From Vespula vulgaris (taxonomy: Eukaryota; Arthropoda; Insecta; Hymenoptera; Vespidae), in contig NC_066586.1 in assembly GCF_905475345.1 (NCBI RefSeq), forward strand, positions 3,427,501 to 3,491,500: a DNA stretch of 64,000 nt. Reading direction: 5' to 3'. Position 1 is the first letter of the stretch; every line of letters begins with the position of its first letter. Below the pieces are notes generated by a model, which was not told the origin of the DNA, did not search any database, and saw nothing but the letters and a program-made list of their open reading frames with translations. The position numbers and the translations under genes were made by a program. This document shows positions 57,480 to 64,000 of the stretch, piece by piece.

Positions 57480-58270
57480 GTAACTTTGACTATATTTTCA
57501 CGATGATAAAACGTAAAGGAGGAGGAATCCGTAAGGGTGGCAAGCAAAAAGGTCCATTGTGAACTGTCTGTCTCTCTGTCTATCCGTCTGTCTGTTCGAC
57601 GGTAGACAGAGCGACAGAAGTAAAAGTGCTTCTCGAGTGGCGCACCCCCAGTTGGATTCATTAGTAAACTGAAGTACCGCGCAGCGCGGCACTAAGGGCC
57701 TTTTGTACGAGGGTGCACCATTCGCTATAACTCTCCTTCCTTCCAACCCCTTTTCTCTGCCTTCTACTAGCCTCGGCCTCCTTTGCTTTCTTCTCTTCTG
57801 TCTTTCTCTCTCCCTCTCTATCTGTCTGTTTATCTGTCTGTCTCTGTCTCTCTCTTTCTGTCTGTCTGTCTTTCCTTTTTTATTCTCTCTCATTCACCTC
57901 TCGTTACATAGACACCTTAGCCTACGTTACACGTTAGTAACGCATGAGCATACGTCATCATCTAGAACGAAATCTCTTTTACACATCATAACTCGTGATT
58001 CGTGGAAATTATAAAAATTCAAAGCGTTAGTTACCACGAGCAGTTTTCGCTCTCGGTAATTCTAAAAAGAGTACTCTTACATTTTTAACTAAGGAGGATT
58101 TCGTTTATAAACGAGCTTTAAATAGTTAGGTGAGAATATATTTTTATCTTCGATATGTATATCCGAAATATTCATGGACTCGTTCGTCATCTATTATACC
58201 TGCATTTCTTTCGATCTGTGTCGATATCCACTTCGTTGGTCAATGAATGGTCCAAAGTCTAAAAATGAGA
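57480..58270. other. Mixed stretch with TGTC/CTGT-rich DNA
   Basis: CTGTCTGTCT-type runs at about 57565-57600 and 57821-57873, a GC-rich patch at 57636-57720 with AGTGGCGC at 57636-57643 and the hairpin CCGCGC-AG-CGCGG near 57678. No gene recognised. Confidence 0.5.
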
Positions 58271-58503
58271 AATAGCTAATGGAAAATAGCCAAAAGGATT
58301 CGGGAATGCATATGATCGCTTTCGTCATATGTAGGAGGACTCCGGCTATGAATGGGAAACGTTGCGTGCAATTTTAAAAAGAGGGTAGAGAAAGCCGATC
58401 GATGCCGAACAAAAACGGAGAGTAAATTCAAAAAATAAGAAATATAAATAGAAAGGGATGGATAGACATAAAGAGAAAGAGAGAAAGAGAGCAAAAGAGA
58501 GAA

Positions 58504-58505
<2 letters not shown>

Positions 58506-58548
<43 letters not shown>
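58506..58548. repeat. (TA)n microsatellite
   Basis: About 21 uninterrupted TA units. Confidence 0.95.
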
Positions 58549-58552
<4 letters not shown>

Positions 58553-58910
58553 GATAGAGACAACATAGTCAAAATCACAGGGGGGTGGTTGAAAAATCTC
58601 GACAACGCTGCAGGACAGACGAATAATTGTCACGAAATTACAGAACGATGGGAACATCGGCGACAATGGTGTTCGGTCCTCCCGATAAAGCCCGACAATT
58701 AATATTGCACTGCTTCGACGGCGCGCTCGGGGGCAGTTTTGAAGGGTGGTCATGGCAGTGGGGGGTGTGGATGGGCCTCGGATAGGATGTAGGGTCAAAC
58801 CAGCGAAAAGGGAACAGGAAGGGCAGATCGTACAACACGTTACGCGAATACGCGATACCGACGCGTTCGCGTATTGTGCGAAGATCCCAAATATTCAGTC
58901 GTGTATAGAC

Positions 58911-58942
58911 TATACATAGAGGGGATGTTCCCTCTATGTATA
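58911..58942. repeat. Perfect 13-bp inverted repeat with 6-base loop
   Basis: TATACATAGAGGG (58911-58923), loop GATGTT, then CCCTCTATGTATA (58930-58942). The arms are exactly complementary. No T-run or A-run follows that would suggest a terminator, and the stem is too short for a typical microRNA precursor. Confidence 0.9.
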
Positions 58943-59055
58943 TACATACCTATGTATATCCACGAGCGTAACGCGATATAATTCGCAAACTGCGTTTACT
59001 ATCGTCTGGACGAAAAGTCGATCGACCATTCGAGCCTATCGACGAACGAATTTTT

Positions 59056-59319
59056 ATGATCATAATACATATGTTGCATGTACATTTACAGATAGATAGT
59101 TGTACGTTTGTATTTCTATACATATATATTTACACATGTATATTCAAGCATCAACAATTTGTTGATTTTCGTTATATTCGACGAGAACTATCGTACGTAC
59201 CCGAAAAAAATATGAAAAGCTCGAAAGTTTGTTACATCGATTACGGAAAATATTTCCTCTTAATTAATACATTGGAAAAAAGCACTGTGAAAATCGGACT
59301 CGACGGTGTTGTTCATTGA
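59056..59319 (+). CDS. Weak small-ORF candidate, 87 aa
   Basis: An ATG frame with a hydrophobic, tyrosine/isoleucine-rich first part from TA-rich DNA and a more protein-like second half (QQFVDFRYIRRELSYVPEKN from about residue 34). Residues 60-64 are YIDYG, a word found in tudor domains (usually F/Y-V/I-D-Y-G-N), but the rest of the tudor pattern is not apparent. Frames of this length are expected by chance in AT-rich DNA. Confidence 0.12.
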   Translation: MIIIHMLHVHLQIDSCTFVFLYIYIYTCIFKHQQFVDFRYIRRELSYVPEKNMKSSKVCYIDYGKYFLLINTLEKSTVKIGLDGVVH

Positions 59320-59427
59320 ACAAACAACAACAACATGTAAATAGAGATTTTTTAACAACCGAGCTGATTTTTCCAATGTACCGACCACGATACCTCGTTA
59401 GTCGCTTTAATGCGAACGGATCAAGGA

Positions 59428-59443
59428 CCAGATTTGATCTCTC

Positions 59444-59478
<35 letters not shown>
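59428..59478. repeat. (CT)n microsatellite
   Basis: CT run with one CCC interruption near 59452. Confidence 0.95.
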
Positions 59479-59709
59479 TACTGTTTCTCTCCCACCCTCT
59501 CTCATGTTCCCGATTGTTTCTCCGGGCGAACCACCCGATTGTAATTTACGAGGAAAATCGTATTAACGCTGCGGCGAGACCACGACGCGAAGTATAATAT
59601 AACGATGCGCGGCACCAGGATGCGTTCGTTGCTGGAAGAGAAAAGATAATCGCTCGTGAACAGCATGACAAGAGCCGTTGTTCGCGTGTTCGTGGAACCG
59701 ACCGACAAC

Positions 59710-60400
59710 GATCGCTATGATTTCCCTAAAAGAGTTTCAACGATTGTTATCATCGTTACGAATCGTTACAAAGCATTTTATTAGCACATTGATAAAATGA
59801 AAAGGAGAAAAAGAAGAAAAGAAAAATTAACTTAAAAGGTATTTTATGTAAGTCCCCTGTGGATACTCGTTGCGTTGAAACAATACTTTACATTGAATAA
59901 ATTTAAAAATAATTCATAAAATTTTGAAGTATTGTTTAATCCCAGACTCATCGGCCGAGATCGTTTCGACGTGCACCGTTACCGGATTATCTTCGACGAA
60001 ATAAATATAGTGAATGCGATAAAAAGGGAATTAATGGGTGCTCGATGATCGTATTTGATTCTTTCTATCCATCGGCTAACAATAAACTAACAAGATATAT
60101 AGCGAGCTTAAGAATGGAATGATCCTGAAAGGAAATAAAAAAGCAAAAAGGAAAAAAGAGAATGCGAAAGAAAAAAAGAAGCTTACGATGGTGGTAAATA
60201 AAAGGGACGTAGGATAAAAACGGAAAAAAGAAAAAAGAAAAAAAGGGGTGGGAAGCAATAGCAAATCGTAACTTTTGTCGCATAGTAACTATCGATTCGT
60301 TATTCACGTTTGGACATCTTGAATTTTTCGAAATACAATGATTCATCGAATTTTCAAGAGAACACTGTGCTGCTACAGTAGTCGACAGTACGGGATTTGT
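59710..60400. other. AT-rich stretch
   Basis: A-rich runs at 59800-59835 and 60130-60245. No genes recognised. Confidence 0.55.
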
Positions 60401-60535
60401 TAAGCTACGTAAGCGAGGAACACGTGAAAGCTGACACCTCGTTAAAACCGTCATTAATGTGCACAGCGGAGATATTAGTATCAATTCGTTGTGGAACGAG
60501 TACAACGTAGGTACTACATACGCGTATGCACGTAT

Positions 60536-60674
60536 ATGCACATGGATATGTATTACATAGATTTACATAGAGCCGAAAATCGAAGTCAACCAATGGGAAA
60601 ATTCGTCAAAAGAAGCGGAAAGAAGAGAATAGTCGTCGACAAATATCAGATATTTGGTATCCATAAAATTTCAA
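60536..60674 (+). CDS. Candidate coding exon (46 codons) with a CAA|GTAAGT splice donor
   Basis: The frame is open from 60491 or earlier, and the first ATG is at 60536. The product would be charged and tyrosine-containing (MHMDMYYIDLHRAENRSQPM, then GKFVKRSGKKR and VDKYQIFGIHKIS). It meets a perfect donor, GTAAGT, at 60675-60680 after TTTCAA, leaving phase 1. Unspliced, the frame runs on to 60730 with a basic tail. No family recognised and no acceptor for the next exon identified. The charge mix is unusual for chance frames in this AT-rich DNA, but support remains thin. Confidence 0.2.
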
Positions 60675-60739
60675 GTAAGTTCTCGCGGCAATTCCATCGC
60701 CTATGGCATTCCCGTAAAAAGGTTTTATAAAGTGTATAA

Positions 60740-60852
60740 ACGATTCACGAGGCCGTTGGAAAAATTCGCGTATCGATCGATCGCATGAGCACGCGCGCGC
60801 ACGTGCCCGGCTCGGTCCATTTGTCGTTTCTCTTTCTCTTTCTATTTCTCTT

Positions 60853-60883
<31 letters not shown>

Positions 60884-61150
60884 CTCTCTCTCTCTCTCTT
60901 TCCACATACGAAATGTACGTTCGATCGTGATTGCACGACAATCGGGTTAACGTACGGCACCGTTCGGACGTATATCGTTATATACGAGGACGGAGTAATA
61001 AAACGTTCGCGAAACAATCAACGCGAGCGAAACGGTCAACGATGCGGCAGCGGAGGCTACGCCACTGCGTCCAATAATTATCGGCTGTCGTCGGTGACCA
61101 CTCGGCAATCGGCTAATTCCCTAGGAAAAACGATAGAAAAGTAGTATCAT
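60740..61150. other. CpG-rich block
   Basis: CpG-dense around a CT-rich run (60830-60901). A 119-codon + frame at 60785-61144 includes the CT run and is not recognised. Possible regulatory or exon DNA. Confidence 0.3.
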
Positions 61151-61159
61151 TGCCGTCGA

Positions 61160-62050
61160 TTTTACCGTTGATCCCACCGATCGAGAATCGAACATTTCTG
61201 CGTGAAAAAGAGAGAAAAAGTATACTGCGAAAAATATACGTCAAAGAGAAATAGAACAAGAAGGGAAAAAGAGAGAGAAAGAGCGAGAGAGACAGAGAGA
61301 AAGTGAGAGAGAAAATTCATCGATACGAGGTCACGATCCTCGTGAAACTTTTACTCATGAATTAGCAAAAATCCATTCGTTTCGCTTGGCTATACCCAAA
61401 TATACCATGGAATGGAAAATAATTGAAGTACGAATTGACATTTTGCAAATGCTTTCTCACTTATCCACGACGCGCCGGGTGAAAATTTGTATTTATTCGA
61501 CTGCTTTTCTCCGAACGTATAACATACATAAATAGTAACGTATGTACAATATGTACGATCTCGGGTAATATCTTTCCGAAATTTTGCCCCGGATATCTCG
61601 TTATAACGGAATTTTGATAAAAGCATGTCGTTCAGAACGTTCCTGTCATTTTTCGTGGATCCTCATAGTATGGATATCGCATGGTGAATCTTGAAAGATT
61701 ATATGATACGATATATAATAACAATATCAAATAACAAAATGTCCAAATGAATGAGTTTATCTAAAAATACGATAGATGGATAAAAATCTTGTAGGAGTAC
61801 AAAAGAAGAATGTATTTTCGATCAGGTTAATGCATAAACAAAAAAAAGAGGAAAAAGGAGAAAAAGAACCAGGTCGACTCTTTGGCATTTACAAAGCAAG
61901 CTTGTGGATGATGAAAACAGGTAGGTATGTACGTGTAGACACTTATACATATATACACACGTACATAGATATACAAATATCGTCTATCTCTTTCGACCGT
62001 GTTTTGGTATGGGTGTCCTCGAGTAAACGAAAATTTGCTTCTCTCGTCGA
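61160..62050. other. Mixed AT-rich stretch
   Basis: GA-rich run at 61270-61313, CATA/TACA-type repeats at 61940-61978. No genes recognised. Confidence 0.5.
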
Positions 62051-62057
62051 GATGGAA

Positions 62058-62200
62058 GATAGAGAGAGAGAGAGAGAGAATAGAGAAAGGAAGAGAGAGA
62101 GAGAGAGAGAGATAAAGCGAGAGATAGAAAGATAGAGAGAGGGGGTGGGAGAGAAAGAGAAAGAGATAGAAAAAGAAAGAGAAAGAAAAATGGAGAGTGT
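62058..62200. repeat. Interrupted GA-rich tract
   Basis: GA runs at 62061-62079 and 62093-62112 within about 140 bases of purine-rich DNA. Another GA-rich stretch lies at 62555-62611. Confidence 0.9.
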
Positions 62201-62619
62201 GTATGCGCATTGCGAGCCACGCGACTCGTTTCATGAATCTTTCATCGCGATCGGAATTTAAGATTTTCCTTGCGGCGTGCCGAGTTGTCGTCGGATGAGA
62301 AATCGCGGGTAGGAGGATCAAAGGTGCGAGAATATTCTCGCGGAAGGGAAAAAGCGAAGCCTTGACCTCCTTCGAGGTCTACGAGAGGAGTGACTCTTTT
62401 CTCCCTTGACTTAGCAGCAACGCTAGAAACGAGGATAAGAAATCGAAAAAGAGGAAAGAGAAAAAGGAAAGGACGCGTTCGAGAGGAGTCGGAGGATGAA
62501 GATGAAGAGAAGAAGGAGATCGCTGGAAACTCGGAGCTTGAAAGAGGACCAAAAGAGATAGAAAGAGAGAAAGAAAGAAAGAGAGAGAAGGAGAGAGAAA
62601 GAGAAAGAGAGACTCGAGG

Positions 62620-62930
62620 CAAGCGAGATTATGCAAATTGGCTTCGCCGGTACTCGAAGGAAGGTTCGTAAAGGCACGTCTTCGAGCCGGTATGGTAAAC
62701 GTCGAAAAGGGTCGTACGAAGAGTCGTAAGGGCTCGTACAAAGAGGCACGAAATCCTTGGGAAAATGCTTCGCCAGCCGTAATCGAGTCGCGGTTACGGA
62801 CGTCAACGTACGTCGACTGGTTTTCTTCCACCCTTCGAGGAAACGTCTTGGCTATATTCGTAAGACCTTCCAAAGAACATTCTCTTCCTCTGTATATCTC
62901 TGTATTCCCTAAATTCTAAGTCAAAGGACT
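62620..62930. other. CpG-rich block with open frames on both strands
   Basis: A + frame (62638-62919) and a - frame (62379-62873) both read through. The + strand has the imperfect internal repeat TCGTACGAAGAG / TCGTACAAAGAG at about 62712 and 62731. No family recognised for either strand, so no gene is called. Confidence 0.3.
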
Positions 62931-62946
62931 CGTTTAATGGACTCCC

Positions 62947-62973
62947 TGTGATGAACACAGTATGTTCATCACA
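62947..62973. repeat. Perfect 11-bp inverted repeat with 5-base loop
   Basis: TGTGATGAACA (62947-62957), loop CAGTA, TGTTCATCACA (62963-62973). Exactly complementary arms in otherwise AT-rich DNA. Confidence 0.9.
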
Positions 62974-62999
62974 TCAACACCATAAAGCCCTCTTGCGAA

Positions 63000-63365
63000 G
63001 TTGTATGTTTCTCTTCGAATATATAATAGAAAATCGATTAACTATGTTTCTATGTAATAATTACATATATACGCATGCACGCATACACACATGTATATAT
63101 TGATTAATCATTTATTTGACTGATTGTCAGGAAATAAGTAGATATCTAGATAGAATTATCTTTGCAATTCGATATCGAAGTAACCGATCGAAATATTTGA
63201 TACGATCGAACGTCAATGCGCCGTTTTCGAGGACGCAACGGAGAAAAGGAAATCCCTGAGAAAAGTATTCCGTTGGTCTGGTAATCGAGTTGCTCCAGCA
63301 GACGTTGCTTCGAAACGGCATCGATATAAAGGGACACACATACCCCATACCGTCCTTTTCCGCTT
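63000..63365. other. AT-rich to mixed stretch
   Basis: No genes recognised. Confidence 0.55.
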
Positions 63366-63399
63366 TTCTCTCTCTCTCTCTCTCTCTCCTCTTTTTCTG

Positions 63400-63440
<41 letters not shown>
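63366..63440. repeat. Interrupted (CT)n microsatellite
   Basis: CT runs at 63367-63389 and 63409-63438 separated by CTTTTTCTGTCTCTCTGT-type sequence. Confidence 0.95.
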
Positions 63441-63443
<3 letters not shown>

Positions 63444-63539
63444 TTGCTCTTTCTCTTTTTCTCGATACCTACCTTTTTCCGCCCCGAAGAACAGTCGCGG
63501 GGGTGTAAAGCAATGCGAAAATCTCGCAAAAAATTTAAT

Positions 63540-63975
63540 AAAGCCGCGAGATCGAGCAGCCTCCAGAGAGAGGGAATCCTTCTTTTCGACCTATCATCCC
63601 TTGTTTCGAAATAGAAAGAAAGAAAAGAAATAAAGAAAAAGAAATAGGTATCTATTTTTGTTTTCTGACAATGTTCAAACTATCAAGAAGAGAAAAAGTC
63701 ATTTTCCATCATTGAAAATATCTCTCACGAAACGATTTCAGTTCGTTAAAATCTAAATAGAAAATAAAAGATGTTTCAAAAAGGATTTCATTTTATACAT
63801 TTTATCATTATATATGAAATATTGCATTCATTATATATTGAGTTTTTATTTCGTTCATTCTTATTCTAACAGAAAGAAAAACTAAACGTACAAATATACG
63901 GATTAATTATGTTCCGCTTTAGACAAAACAGACTATAGTAATACAAAATAGAGTAAGATAAAATAAAATGAAAAG
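63540..63975. other. AT-rich stretch
   Basis: A-rich run at 63613-63645. No genes recognised. Confidence 0.6.
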
Positions 63976-63977
63976 AG

Positions 63978-64000
63978 ACAGAGAGAGAGAGAGAGAGAGA
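63978..64000. repeat. (GA)n microsatellite cut by the window end
   Basis: GA run still in progress at the last base. Its true length cannot be seen. Confidence 0.95.

Noticed and set aside
57498..57893. 131-codon minus-strand frame rich in Arg, Gln and Asp
   Set aside because: It is driven by CTGT/TCTG repeats, and the remaining part is not recognised.
58911..58942. Intrinsic terminator
   Set aside because: There is no T-run after the stem, and the window is not bacterial.
61827..62873. Several Ser/Leu/Phe-rich frames of 120-165 codons on the minus strand
   Set aside because: Most of their length is the complement of GA-rich tracts. The unique N-terminal part near 62620-62873 overlaps an equally open + frame.
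1..64000. Mariner, piggyBac or LINE remnants
   Set aside because: I scanned the frames for transposase and reverse transcriptase motifs and the DNA for known mariner-like ends and saw none. A-rich runs are not accompanied by element bodies or target duplications.
1..64000. Homeobox or conserved insect microRNA loci (let-7, miR-1, miR-10, bantam, iab-4)
   Set aside because: The gene-poor, microsatellite-rich setting suggested a Hox-type region, but no homeodomain codons (WFQNRR) or mature microRNA sequences were found by eye.

Overview
The window looks like non-coding or very gene-poor nuclear DNA from an insect, most likely an aculeate hymenopteran (bee, wasp or ant). This is inferred from composition. 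The DNA is AT-rich overall, CpG is not depleted (TCGA, CGATCG and ACGCG words are everywhere), (GA)n/(CT)n, (TA)n and GAA/ACG microsatellites are extremely dense, and CpG-rich blocks of 0.5-2 kb alternate with AT-rich blocks of 1-3 kb. I found no recognisable transposase, reverse transcriptase, rRNA, tRNA, spliceosomal RNA, homeobox or other conserved protein domain on either strand. Nothing suggests bacterial or organellar DNA.

Layout. 1-5.2 kb: mostly AT-rich, with an irregular five-copy repeat (1341-1690) beside the longest open frame not explained by microsatellites (193 codons, minus, 1837-2418). 5.2-12.3 kb: CpG-richer patches, a consensus TATA box 37 bases before a 146-codon frame (6982-7467), a decamer repeat (9410-9440), and a 45-bp three-copy repeat running into another TATA box (10468-10607). 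12.3-20.6 kb: alternating blocks, with a candidate first coding exon and splice donor at 16554-16649. 20.6-28.6 kb: an AT-rich desert, then a long CpG-richer region holding two unrecognised minus-strand frames (25119-25556, 27009-27377). 28.6-33.4 kb: AT-rich desert. 33.4-40.6 kb: purine/pyrimidine tracts and weak exon candidates. 40.6-43.3 kb: AT-rich. 43.3-45.3 kb: a Z-DNA-prone CA/CG tract followed by the strongest CpG island of the window. 45.3-52.2 kb: AT-rich with a perfect (CT)45. 52.2-54 kb: a diverged duplicated segment 1.2 kb apart. 54.2-64 kb: an unrecognised 123-codon frame, a TATA/initiator pair at 56033, a 13-bp hairpin at 58911 and an exon candidate at 60536-60674; the sequence ends inside a GA repeat.

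All protein-coding entries are low-confidence candidates. They rest on frame length, start context, core-promoter words or splice-donor words, and none was recognised as a known family. The best-supported features are the repeats. The most economical reading is an intergenic region or a giant intron with regulatory DNA, possibly crossed by spliced transcripts whose exons are too short to identify without RNA data.
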